A stretch of DNA of 64,000 bases from assembly GCA_000727475.1 (NCBI GenBank), contig KL647319.1, positions 803,224 to 867,223 on the forward strand, given 5' to 3'. The position numbers and the translations under genes are program-made. Below are positions 11,601 through 21,599 of the stretch, piece by piece. Position 1 is the first letter of the stretch, and each line of letters starts with the position of its first letter. This stretch comes from Sarcocystis neurona. Its lineage: Eukaryota > Apicomplexa > Conoidasida > Eucoccidiorida > Sarcocystidae. The notes beneath the pieces are model-generated. The model was not told the DNA's origin. It saw nothing but the letters and a program-made list of their open reading frames with translations, and did no database searches.

Positions 11601-14258
11601 CCAACGTTTGAAGCAGCAGACGCGCTGCTCCTGCAGCGCCGCGCGCCGCATCTGCGGCTGCTGCTGCTGCAACAAGAGCAGCTGCTGCGCACCTGCTGCT
11701 TTCCATCGCACGAGGAGGACGGGGAGAGGGTGCAGCAGCAGGAGCAGCACCGGGGCTTTCTCGCTGAAGGGCTGCAGCAACAGCTGCAGCAAAACATACA
11801 TAACAGCAGCCCTCGCAAGAGCCTCAGCAACGACGAATATCGAGAAAGCAGCAGCAGCAGGACGCAGACGCCACCGCTGGAGCTGGTGCTGCTCCGAAGG
11901 ATTGTCAAGCCGATGCAGAAGCAGACAAGCCCGGGGTCATTGTGGGGTGCAGCAGAGAGAGTTACTGCTGTTGAGTCAGCAGCCGCACTAGTCAAGCAGC
12001 TGCAGCGTGTCCTGCTGCTGCACAACGCAGATGGTGGTACTGCTGACAGTCGTCCGAGCAGCAGCAACGGCAGCACGGCTAAGGATGTGGGGGTCGCCGG
12101 CGGCGGCGGAGACAGCAGCACCAGCGGCAACGACAACAGTACAGCTGAGCTGCTGCCATGGCTAGGCGCTCGTCTCACACAGCAGCAGCAGGGATACGTC
12201 CGCCAGGCGCTGCAGGGTCTGCAGGCAGCAGCGGAAGAGTTGAGAGAAGTTGCCTTTGTCGCACTCGCTGCTGATTTGTGCGCCAGTTCGTCGTTCGTAG
12301 GTGCCGTCCTGCAAGCAGTTGCCGAGAAATGCTGCGCGGCCCTGCAACAGCAGCACCAGAAACAGCAGCAGCATCTTTCTCTGCCCAGCGGCAGTGCGGG
12401 GATTGAGAGTGATGCGTCTCAGCAGCTGCGGGGCAAGAGCAGCTCTATCTCTTTTGCTGCTGCTGCTGGTGCTCCGCCGCCGGGTGCTGCAGCTGCAGCG
12501 ACATTCGACAGCTTCGCTTGCTTCCCTGCAGCGGCAGCTGCAGCAGCAGGAGCAGGAGGGGCGAGCAGCTACAGGAAAGGAACGGATGGGAAGCGGGGCG
12601 CTGCTGCAGCTTCTCTTCTGCGTGCTGCGGGAGCGGGAGCGGCAACCTTCGTGAGGAGACAGGAGGAGTGGAAGCAGCAGCAGCAGCAGTGGAAAGATGT
12701 GGGCAAGGAGCGCAGCGCGTTGTGTTTTGCTGCTGCGGTACAGCGAGTGGTGCACGCGGAGCAGCAGCTGCTGCAGGACGTTGAGAGGAAGCTGCGCTAC
12801 GCCGGAGGCGGCAGCATTTCTTCTGCTGCGCTGCACATGGTGCGGAAGGCAATTCTCACTCGCCTCGTGCTTGACGGCATCGAAATTATTAGTGCTGCTC
12901 CGCTTCGTGCTGACGCCGCTGCGCTCCAGGGCCTCTGCCCCGCGGAACTCCTGGCGCTTGCTGAGCCGCTGCGGCAGCTCATCCGCACTGCAGCAGCCGC
13001 AGTAGTCACAGCACCAGCAGGGACAGCGGCAGGAGCAGCAGGGACAACATCAGCGGGTGCAGCCGGGACAGCAGTAGCAGGCGCACGTGTAGCAGCAGGC
13101 GCATGCGCAGCAGCGGGCGCACGCGCAGGAGCAGGAAGAAGTGAAGCAGGGGGTAGGGAGAAGTCGCAGGCGGCGTCTTCGCAGCACCGGCCATCGACAG
13201 AAGCTGTTGCCAATGTCGCAGCGGCAGTAGTAGAAGGCGTGGCGGGCACTGCAGCAGGAGAGGCAGCAGCAGGGAAACGAGCTGCTGCCGACGGAAGAGC
13301 GCGAGCAGCAGCAGCAGCAACACAGAGGAGTGGAGACTTGGTCGAGAAAAGCGCGGGTCTGTGGCTCGCTACGTTTCCGCTGCTTTCTCAGCAACATCAC
13401 GCGGCCGAAGCAGCAGCGGGAGGGAGCCGAAAGCAGCAGGTCCCACAGCAGCAGTTTGCTGGCATGTATACAGGAAGGCAGCAGCAACCTCACGCTGACG
13501 AAAGGGGCGTAGGGGGAGAGACACGTGCAGGAGGCGCAGTGAGAAGCTACCGTTCCGAGAAGCCGCAGCAGCAGCGGCTTCAAGAGAAAGGAGAGGAGCA
13601 AGCAGCAGGAGTGTGGGGCATTTCTATCAAAGATTTTGACATGTTCACCGAAGCCATGGGTATGAACGCCGCTGAGGTGCTGCAGTGGGCAAAGCAGCAG
13701 CAGAAGCGTTTGCTCCTCCCTGCCAGTGAGCCTGCTGCTGGTACTGTGGCTGGCGCAGGACCGCACACGCAGCCGCTGCTGCAACAAGACCCGCAGCAGC
13801 AGCAGCAGGAACAGGCACAGATGGCGCCTGTGTATAGCCTGCGAGTGTTAGCCAATGCAATACATCGCTTAGAAGCATCACAGCTGCTGCACAAAGGCAA
13901 AGCACTTGCGTTTGAGAGTCGCTTCTTCGAGCTGCAGACAAAGCATGCAACAGCAGCAGCAGGAGGAAGAGGTACAGGAGGAGGAGGAGCAGCAGCAGCA
14001 GCGAGGAACCGAGCAGCGGAACGAGAAAGAGGAGGACGAGCGGCAGCAACAGCAGCAGGAGCAGTCTTAGGAGGAGTAGAAGCGACTCCCCGCGCAGCAC
14101 GACTACCAGCAGCAGCAGGTCCAGCAGCGGGCCGCGAAGGAGCAGCCGGAGAAGCAAATGCAACAGCAATGCTGCAACTGCAGCAGCAGCAGCAGCAACG
14201 AGGCAGGGACGTATCTGTGATACGTATGCATCCCCCTTCAACACCTGCGTTACTCTAA
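8646..14258 (+). CDS. VPS54: Vps54-like GARP subunit, exon 4 (C-terminal)
   Basis: This is a 1871-codon terminal exon, opened by a GCTTGCAG acceptor in phase 0 and closed by TAA at 14256. It starts FLAGLSLLRSQIEEALR, the expected continuation of exon 3. The clearest family signal is at 10620-10710: a helix followed by LLQLLEEENWQRLPVPRYF, matching the Vps54 pattern LLL-x2-E-x-W-x4-VP-x-x-F. A later helical block (MVRKAILTRLVLDGIEIISA, near 12840-12990) fits the Vps54 C-terminal domain. Ala-, Gln- and Gly-rich runs fill the spaces. The predicted total is about 2955 residues, roughly three times a normal Vps54. Further introns inside 10.0-10.5 kb or 13.0-13.3 kb cannot be excluded. Vps53, COG or exocyst subunits are the alternatives. 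Confidence 0.62.
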   Translation, partial: FLAGLSLLRSQIEEALRVAAQNLPPPAAAVVAAATFPAATASSTLCGDSAPLPRPAGGSSSSIARAAAEPWQRYLAALAAAALLPPAAAVGRLLVEQLLEAAAAAMTQIFYAFLPAAAFASCSSAAAPTAAEARAAAEGPPVAFALQGTRTLPSSSASSVGSNSSSTRRLMLCNSAAACGGQQQRAATGGGGLLLWQLQQQQQQQQHQLQQHRQQQMLERLAEAVAPEDAVACFIKILEVHMDLLLGIEKLLRWHEQLAELLLLQQPPVQQPAGTAASTTGSPTAAAAADAGEPAAGEAWEDACSCSPLQKGETAAMRHKNSSSGSSYEIAAATAARLRRTAATRERVSVLLLQVRQELQQRRRFLWQQMQLQTATLLRRLRLVSAYFCCDLVDAVSLIHAVYAYTLAGSRFCCVASPGHERHVLLLLEAAAAAAADPTQAPDIEMPLDSPAAASSVAPAAAAAAAVASSAGAASPAAVPALAVAVPAATEEAAAAAEQRQGSRIGGGKTAGQAPSAEFADSAAAEPTAAAESEATAAGATGTPATKAAAAARITATLAEAGGAAAGGAIAGAAIGGVANARAATPPAAATAAAAPAAPGAAAPAAATPAAAAPAVAATAAATAAHNISSVGYISVLPGRSLVLQQLHVNLVVLLQALQREHVRSLLQLLEEENWQRLPVPRYFSFFRMQQPPALPVEVYVHPDPTYFTSRAPGTVALAAAATLGSLASPAPGARDTRRGAAKAATAAEGKGGGVGIPSFFQKSLPAALPCFPYAFRPAHAAAAERLRSSSGSAVSYRAGGLDGSSSRERIQQDSASLLLLQENVLRQWRAGEPLSVVPRAFYEDEEEDEEGQSQRAAAAAAEEAAAADVAAAVAAWCLDSNRGACLPLSSSSSGDTPVVSVAAKYCGQNCAAYWRLAASFPWLAPHAAAAVLQHVGFFVAAAAAAALPPAQLEALLLSPGRPDAFLAAAAERKAAGAASSRSSRPTFEAADALLLQRRAPHLRLLLLQQEQLLRTCCFPSHEEDGERVQQQEQHRGFLAEGLQQQLQQNIHNSSPRKSLSNDEYRESSSSRTQTPPLELVLLRRIVKPMQKQTSPGSLWGAAERVTAVESAAALVKQLQRVLLLHNADGGTADSRPSSSNGSTAKDVGVAGGGGDSSTSGNDNSTAELLPWLGARLTQQQQGYVRQALQGLQAAAEELREVAFVALAADLCASSSFVGAVLQAVAEKCCAALQQQHQKQQQHLSLPSGSAGIESDASQQLRGKSSSISFAAAAGAPPPGAAAAATFDSFACFPAAAAAAAGAGGASSYRKGTDGKRGAAAASLLRAAGAGAATFVRRQEEWKQQQQQWKDVGKERSALCFAAAVQRVVHAEQQLLQDVERKLRYAGGGSISSAALHMVRKAILTRLVLDGIEIISAAPLRADAAALQGLCPAELLALAEPLRQLIRTAAAAVVTAPAGTAAGAAGTTSAGAAGTAVAGARVAAGACAAAGARAGAGRSEAGGREKSQAASSQHRPSTEAVANVAAAVVEGVAGTAAGEAAAGKRAAADGRARAAAAATQRSGDLVEKSAGLWLATFPLLSQQHHAAEAAAGGSRKQQVPQQQFAGMYTGRQQQPHADERGVGGETRAGGAVRSYRSEKPQQQRLQEKGEEQAAGVWGISIKDFDMFTEAMGMNAAEVLQWAKQQQKRLLLPASEPAAGTVAGAGPHTQPLLQQDPQQQQQEQAQMAPVYSLRVLANAIHRLEASQLLHKGKALAFESRFFELQTKHATAAAGGRGTGGGGAAAAARNRAAERERGGRAAATAAGAVLGGVEATPRAARLPAAAGPAAGREGAAGEANATAMLQLQQQQQQRGRDVSVIRMHPPSTPALL
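10739..10752. promoter_or_regulatory. Palindrome GGTGTACGTACACC, copy 2
   Basis: A perfect copy inside exon 4 of the Vps54-like gene, coding part of VEVYVHPDP. Confidence 0.55.
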
Positions 14259-15050
14259 TATCTTTGTTCACCGGCGCTATTACTCTTCAGAGGAAAAGAA
14301 TGAGCCGACATTACTGCATCAGGGTGCTGCTCAATGGCTCTGCCACGTCTGCGATCGACGACCCACTCGTGTAGCTGCTGTGGCTGTTCCACGGTCCTCG
14401 ACCTCCCGGGGAACCGCGGCTAACGCTGCTGCTGCTGCTGTTGGCCGCATCCGCACAGAGACTGCTGTCTACGTCGCCAGTGCTGCTGCTATCTCCGTCG
14501 CCACTGCTGCTGCTGTCTCCGTTGCTACTGCTGCTGCTGCTGTTGCTGTCGCCGCTGCTGCTTCTGCTGCTGGTGCCATTAATGAGTCCGCTGTGCTGCT
14601 TCTGCTACACTGCTTCGGCTACGGTGCTCCACCTGAGCTGCTTCCGCTGCGCGGTTTCCACTGCAGCTGTTATTTTTTCCATTCCTGCTGCTGCTGTTGC
14701 CGCGGTTGCTACTGGTTCTGTCATTGCTGCTTCTCATGGCGCAGCAGCCCCCCCGCGTCCACGAGATGCACGTCGGCTTATGCGACAGCTCACGTGGACT
14801 GCTTGTACCTGTGTTCGCGTCTGCTGCTGCAGAAGATGCCACCTTGCTCTTTTGCCCTTGCTGCTGCTGCTGCATGCACGGTCCTACGAGCTGCGCGGAA
14901 ATAACTACGCACCTTCCTGCAATGCTGCATTTTCCTCCCCTCACACGTCTCGCATACTTGTGTCTCGTCTCTGCTCGCTGTGCTGTTCGTGCTCTCTCCC
15001 ATTGTCCTCCACTTTCTCCTCTCTTCTTCGTGTTCTTTGGTCTTTCATAG
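14259..15050. other. CTG-rich spacer after the Vps54-like gene
   Basis: Degenerate CTG/GCT repeats occupy 14425-14900, then a pyrimidine-rich stretch at 14930-15050. I see no supported gene. A polyadenylation site for the gene ending at 14258 is expected but cannot be placed. Confidence 0.4.
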
Positions 15051-15310
15051 CTGAGACAAAAGCTGCCGCCATTGCAGCGCCTACCCAGCTGCTGCTAGGG
15101 GGGGGCGCTCGACGGCCTGCAAATATGCTGCCAACGTTGCGCGAGAGAGCCAGATACGCGGCTGCTGCTGCTGCTGCAATTCTTCCGAGCCGCCCGTTGC
15201 TCTGCTGTTATCGCCGCTCCTACATATCTGTACATGTCGCAGTGGAGACGCTGCAGCGCAACAGGGACGCTGCCTCGCTGCAGCTGCTGCTGACTCGCAG
15301 CAAACAGTAA
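15051..15310 (+). CDS. Candidate terminal exon, unknown product
   Basis: A strong acceptor (GGTCTTTCATAG) opens a frame of 86 codons with stop at 15308. In phase 1 it reads AETKAAAIAAPTQ, an Ala run, then SYISVHVAVETLQRNRDAAS. It could be an orphan downstream exon of the Vps54-like gene or part of a separate gene. No family is recognised. Phase 0 would instead stop after 15 codons, so the frame is uncertain. Confidence 0.25.
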
Positions 15311-16985
15311 CAAACCACCTACTTGACGAAAAATTACTATGTTGTGGCACACTGCACCCCAGGCGAGCTGCTGCTACCCCGGCATGCGTCGGCGTGGGCA
15401 ACACACGAAAAGGGAAACAAGCGCACGAGAGAACAGCTGGACCTGCTGCAGCGACGAAGCTTTCTCGTGCTGCTGCTCGCTCTGCCTCTCAGAGAAACAC
15501 GTCACACCGTCTGCGTCCCTTGGCTACGACGCATATACACTAGCACTCGTATACAGTCTGCATCTCTACGTATAATATATATATATATACACACATGTAT
15601 GCAATGGCGTACGCAGGTGTATGCAGCACTCGAAGAGTATATGAGAACATACTTACACATCTGTACACATATGAAGTGGTCTAGTATCTTCACAACACTC
15701 ATATATATATATGTGTGTATGTGTTCAGCCCACATGGAGGACTAATGTGCTTGTATACGAAAAATTATCTGACTGCATATATGTGTAGACCCAAGCACAC
15801 GGCTGGTGCACTCAAAGGCGAACCTTCTAATCACTTGATATGTGCTGCTTCAGACAGTAGAATGACGGAGAAAGAGGCGCGTTCCTAGCCGGCAACCTTC
15901 CACGCAGCTTTCGCTGCTTTGCATGTAAAGGGGCATGTTAGCGACAACGCACCCCCACTCCTCTTACCTCCTCTGGCGCCACTGCTGCTGCTGTTGTCGA
16001 AATGTGATGAGAGATGCGACCGGCTGCTGCAGTGCTGAGAGCGGCGTGGCGTACGGTCCTTTGCGTTGGGTGCTTCTCGCCTCCTGCTGGGGGAGCAGCA
16101 GCAGCAGCAGAGCTGGTAGCACTGCTTACTACATATGCTGCTGTTGCCGCTGCGATCACGCAGTGCCCCCTCTTGCTGCAGCAGCTGCTGCAGAGATCCT
16201 TGCGTATGCTGTTGCATGTGCGAAAATTCTAACTACTGCTGCTGCTGCTGCTTCGAACAGCCTATACGCCAGTCCAGCTACGGCCTCTGCAGCGTCTCTC
16301 ACGATCCTGCAGCTGGCTCTGCTGCCGTATCGACGTGTCTAGCTGCCTTTCCTGTTCGTGGTGCCGCACTCGTCCAGACGCCTGCTGCTGTAATGTTGGT
16401 CCTGACCCTCCTGCTCTCGCCATTGCTGCTGCCGTTACTGCTTCTGCCGCTGGTACGCCTGCTGCTGGTGCTGCGCCTCCTGTGCTGCTGCTACAACTGC
16501 TCCTACTGCGGCCACTGGGGCGCACGCCGCTGCTGCTCGTTCAACTCCAGCTGCTGCTGTGACACGCAAACGTCTGCAGCAGAGACCACAACAGTTGCCG
16601 CTCCTGCTGCGGAGGCAACACCGCCTGCGGGGCCGGTGCGACTGAACACGAACATTTTGACATCGGCTTCCCTAGCGCTGCAAAGCGACACCTGGCTTGT
16701 CAGAATAGCGCACTCAGAAGTGCTCCTGCTTGCTGCTGACGCTACGGTGATGACTACGGACAGCGCTGAGTCCTCTTCCGTCAGAAGTGAAGCTGCTGGC
16801 TTCGTTTTTTGGGTTGCTGCGTTTCGTCTGCTGCCAAGCTGGGTGCTGCATGTGGTCCTCAACTTGAACACATAATGAGTAGCGCTGTTGGTGCAGCAGC
16901 CCAGCCGCGGTTGTCACCTCGGACAACACCTACACACACGTGTGTTTACATGCGCATACCTTGTCCATGTGCACACATATATGTA

Positions 16986-17021
<36 letters not shown>

Positions 17022-19070
17022 AACACATCTACCTAAGTATACTGTCTATTCGATTACACATATACACATGTGTGTATATGTATACTTATGTGTACGTATG
17101 GACTAGTTTACTTCCGTCTGCATATTAACAGTGATTCAAGTATGAACCAAGCTATCACACACAGGCGTTAATAGCTTAAAGCGCTACTACGGAGGAACAA
17201 GTGCAGCAGACACGTATGCGTACACCCTCACCTCCTCACGGGTGCAAATAGACGGTGTATAAGACGGCAGAAGCAAAGACTAGGTTTCTGACGAAGACTG
17301 ACATCTGTGGATCGTTAACAGGAGAAACTGGCGCGCCGTTGGTATAGTTGCATGCTCAGTAGTTGTGGACATCAGCGTAAGGCGAGCTGCACGTGGAAGA
17401 AAGGCAGCTTGTGCTACCCCCCAGGTAGAAGCGTTTGCCGCGTGTAATGCAGTGTGTGGCTGAAAACACGTCTCTGCTGTACTGCACGTAAGCACCCTCG
17501 CTTTGCTTCCGTAGCGGCACGCTTAGCACACCCGGGTCCGGTAGCCCCGTAGAGCGGCACCCGCAGCACGGCCGTGGGCAACACATGGAACGTGAGCGAC
17601 GGAGACAAGCCGGCACTGCAGAAGTCCTGCTATACCGACTGTTATCTGTAGCATTTGTTGGAATGTTTCGCAGCATGCACGACATCGCAGAGGCGGCTGT
17701 CGATAAGGACACGCCAATACACGAAAAAGATAGCTGCTTGCATTTTCTGCCTGCACGCGCACGCTCTCAGGACGTACAGTATATCAAATATATAGAACAT
17801 CTATACATAGTATACACAAATATGTGAACTTCTCTTCTCTAACTGCCTGGCTCCACTGCTCGCCTTGACATTCCCCTGGGTGCACCTGTGTGGCTTCACC
17901 GCTTCCTGTTCAGTCTGACTCTTGCGGGGACTTTATGCGCACCCTCTCTCCACTGCGAGGCGCAAGCAACCCACGTGTGAAGTCCAGTTGTATTTCTGCA
18001 TGCGCGTCGAACGCCTTGCATGAATGAATGCATATATCCTGTCCTTCCAAATTAATACGGCAGTTGGTGCAGAAGGTAGGAGACGCCTGTTGTGGCGGTA
18101 CTGTTGGCGTATAAGCGCTGCATGTAGTGTGAAGCCCTGGAATTGCACGCAAGGTGGTGCCACGGCCACCTGTCCTCGAGGCGGTACTGTTGGCGTTTAA
18201 ATGCCGCATGCAGCATGATGCCCTGGAGCTGCATGCAGGGTGATGCCATGGCCGGAGAGCGCAAAACACGACAGCGGAGGATCTGCGTGAGGGACAGACA
18301 CGAGCTTGCGATGCGCGCGCCTACAAGTCTGCAGGCGATGCTTGCTGCATGCTGCAAGGGTGCGTCGTTGTCTTTGTTGTGATGCATGTGCGTAGGTAGA
18401 ACGTGGGCTTCCGGTTATGCTAAAACACGTGTATGCCGCATGGGATCGGGATTGCGTCGAGACCGCCAGAGCTTTGCGTAGCTTTCTTCGGAAGCAGGGC
18501 AGATCAGATGTACCTCCAGTACTGTTCAAGTACACTACGTAGAATGCAAATGTGTTCATGCGAAGTCGCACGCGCAGGAAATCCGTCCACGCTTTCTGTT
18601 TGCCTGCTCTCTGTAGGCACATTTCACCACAAGAGAAAAGAAGACTTCCAAGGAGTGCGTCTCTCTTCTCAAGGCCAGCTTGCCTGTGCGTCCTTGGCTC
18701 ATCTCTCTTCACCTGTGATGGAAAGCATCTTAGACAAACGTGTCACATTCTTTTGGTATCCGTTCGTTCTTTTTTTCAACGCAGCAGCGATGCTGCCATA
18801 GGACGATGGGATGACTTCTCTTCTGCAGCTTGATGACGGATCACTGACGCACGGCGCTTATTGTAATCGTACGCACCTCCTGCATCGGCGATGAGCGGTC
18901 GCGGCTAGCCCTGCTGCAGTGTGTGTTGCTGCTGTTGCTGCTGCTGTTGTTCGTGTTGCTGCTGCTCCTGCTGGTACCGTGTAGATGCAGTTGCGATTTA
19001 CGCCTCTGATGCCGTCGGAGTTGCCGCGACTACTGCTGCGGCACCTTTGGTTGCTTCGCTTGCAGGTGCC
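15311..19070. other. Spacer with no firmly supported gene
   Basis: Contents in order: a TA-rich stretch (15540-15760); a degenerate CTG/GCT-rich block (15960-16600); a (CA)n run (about 16988-17020) within TA-rich sequence; unique-looking sequence at 17180-17760 that is open on both strands; and an 86-base duplication (18094-18255). Short mixed-composition frames such as 17585-17827 plus and 17356-17712 minus overlap each other, and neither can be preferred. Confidence 0.4.
18094..18255. repeat. Two-copy imperfect direct repeat, period 86
   Basis: The word GGCGGTACTGTTGGCGT occurs at 18094 and again at 18180. The following 60 bases or so remain similar (…GCCCTGGA.. then GGTGNTGCCA.GGCC). The copies have diverged by substitution. 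Confidence 0.7.
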
Positions 19071-21390
19071 AAGGAGAGAATGCATGCCACTTGCTCAGTC
19101 CTCCACTTCCTGCTGGTGTAGGTATAGCCACACCTGCGACCGACCCCCCGCTGTGAATTGCAGACTGGCAAAGAAAAATAGGCCTGCCCTTCCAAGCACT
19201 CTGGCAGGCGTAAAACTTTTTTTCCATTCGCCGCAGACGCACTACTTAACAGCCGGAGGTTTACGCCCCTTGCACGCTACAGCGGGGCGCAGGCACACGT
19301 GCACGCCCGCGTCTCTTTCTTAGCGAAAATAGGAGCGTAGGCGCGTGTTTGCATCGCTGCACAGATATCTGGGTGTACTAGCTTCTAAAGCAACAATGCA
19401 TGCGCAGCCACAGACCTATTCGTCTAGGCAGTTGTGGGGACGCATGCACAGGTGCTATTGGCTCGCCAGGTGCGCTCTGCATGCACACGCGATGATCCTC
19501 CGCACAGACACGCGTGTGGGTACTGTATTGTGCTGTGTGTTTCTGCACACAGTTCAGATATCTTGCATGCGCTCCTGCTCCTGTGAGTTTGTACCGTATA
19601 ATTGTCCTCCAATTTCAGCGCATGCACTCATCATCTACGTGTGCTTATGCGTGTGGTATGAGGGCGTACGTCTACTGACATGCGCGGGCCGCGCGTCTCC
19701 CTGCTAAGCCCAGCGTGTCCCTGCATGCGGGCAGAACACCCTAATGTCGCAGCCGCGCATGCATGTATTTTGCAGATTGGCAAAGGTGCGCGTTCCGTGC
19801 GTGAAAAAGGAGGCAACAAATCTGTACGTGCGCCCACGTAGTGAATTCCGCATGCACGCGGACCTGCTGCGCGTGACGCCGTCTGGTTTACATGCGTGTG
19901 AATGCCTGCCTGTCTTTCTACTCCACGTATGTTTTGTACACAGGCGTGCACCACTCCGGAGGCCGGCGTGAAATACGCCTCCCGCGCGCAGGCTTGACTA
20001 CGCCCTGCACGTCTGCTTATTTGCCGTGTCCTTACAGGGTTAGTACTCTGCAGTGAGCATGTTGTTTTGGGCAGCTGCAGTATACCTGCTGCTGCTGTAC
20101 TGCTGCGGCTGCGGTTTTTCTCTGCCGCTTCTGCTGCAGCGACAGGTGGCGGGTTTTTGTCGAATGGGGTCTCTTCACTGCACAAGGGACAACGCCAAAA
20201 AATGGCTGGCCGGTGAAAGGCGTGCATGCAGCAGGCAGCCGCACTCGAGAGCGACTGAAGTGCAGCCTGCAGCAGCAAACGGAAGGTGGTTTGCGTGAAG
20301 GGGGCAGCAATGATTGCTCGTGAAACTTGTGAGCGAGGGCTGTTGGCAAGTGTAGCAATCGTCTCTTCTGCATGCAACTAGCGCCGCGTGTTCGGCGCCC
20401 CTGTGGCAGCCCGCCCCAGAGTGCTAGGCACCAAGCAGCAGCACCCATGTTTTTTTGCCGGCACATGCGTCTGTGGTCGCACTTCACGAGCGTTTTCGCA
20501 TGCAACGGTGGGCCTTCTTTGCACGCGCAGGAACGCGTGGGACAAGAAGAGCGCAGAACTTCGGTCCGTATGCGTCTGCATGCATCAGGACGGGGTAGGA
20601 AGTTCCACCCGCAGCTCCTTCCTCACCTACGGACAGTTTCTATAGGAACGGTCTTTAAAAATATTGGTGTGTACCGCTTGGCATGCAACAGCACAGAGTA
20701 GCATCTCATCGTCGCAGCGCAAGGTGATCCGCATGCGGCAGCCTGATATACCAGGAATTCATCATTTGGATATGCAGCTTGTAGCGGCAGGCAGCCATCC
20801 GCAGACGCCTGTCTACTTTGGCGTGGGGTCCGGCATAGGAGAATACACAACTTCGCATGCAGCAGCACCAGCAGCAGCAACAGCAGGGAACACATGCATA
20901 TGCAACACACATAATACACCTAGAGGAAGACAGAGAGAGTCGCTCGCTTCTCTGCAAGCAGCAACAGCAGCAGCAGGTCGTTCTGGGCGGAGCACAGTGG
21001 CAGCGGACGTCTGTCTGCATGCACGCAGCCCACAAGGTGCGCCGCAGCAGCAGCGCGGTTTTGGCGCAGGGCGCATGCAGCAGCAGGAGCAGCAGGTCTG
21101 TCGCAGCGCGCAGTGAAGAAGAGTGTCTCCGCCGTCTTTTTCTCCCAAGGCACCAGCAGCAGCAGCGGCAGCAGCAGGAGCGGCCGCAGCAGCAAAGTAG
21201 GCATTCTGCATGCACCAGCACCAGAAAAGGGGAGACGATAAATTCTTGGCGTGCAGCCTTCAGGGAGAAGGAGAAAATACGTTCGCGTTACCCAGCCCAG
21301 CAGGTCGGACGCCGAAGGAAGGAGTGTCAAGGCCTGTATCAACAGAGAAGATTCAACGAAGCAGCTCCCCGTTGAAAAGAACGCATGCAG
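19071..21390. promoter_or_regulatory. Cluster of 20 GCATGC palindromes
   Basis: GCATGC occurs near 19078, 19396, 19442, 19477, 19565, 19619, 19723, 19755, 19850, 20222, 20369, 20497, 20578, 20680, 20731, 20855, 21016, 21071, 21207 and 21384. Most copies are TGCATGC or GCATGCA. Less than one would be expected by chance in this length. TGCATGC-type sites are known targets of ApiAP2 factors in Plasmodium and are enriched in Toxoplasma promoters. That this cluster is regulatory is inference. Confidence 0.45.
20857..21375 (+). CDS. Candidate Gln-rich exon, unknown product
   Basis: This open frame of 172 codons reads the CAG runs as Gln, as the well-supported exons often do, and between them carries mixed-composition stretches such as THIIHLEEDRESRSLLC and RSEEECLRRLFLPRHQ. 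The first Met (MQQHQQQQ) lies at a CAG run, so the true start is unclear. An upstream stretch in another frame (20733-20855) also looks coding (PQTPVYFGVGSGIGEYTT) and could be an earlier exon. No domain is recognised. Confidence 0.3.
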   Translation: MQQHQQQQQQGTHAYATHIIHLEEDRESRSLLCKQQQQQQVVLGGAQWQRTSVCMHAAHKVRRSSSAVLAQGACSSRSSRSVAARSEEECLRRLFLPRHQQQQRQQQERPQQQSRHSACTSTRKGETINSWRAAFREKEKIRSRYPAQQVGRRRKECQGLYQQRRFNEAAPR

Positions 21391-21599
21391 ATCATGTGCT
21401 ACATGCTCAGCAACTTCCACGAGGTCAGTCCCCGCTCTTCTTCAGAAGAGAAACGTTGCTGAAGCAGAGGAGAAGCGGCTGCTTCTTTTGGGAAGAAGAC
21501 GCTTCCCCGAGGCACACAGAGGGAAAGTTGAAGCCAGCAGAAAAGAAGTCTTTCGAAAAAGAAGATGCAGGTGCTGGACGTCTAAAAGACTGAAAGGTA

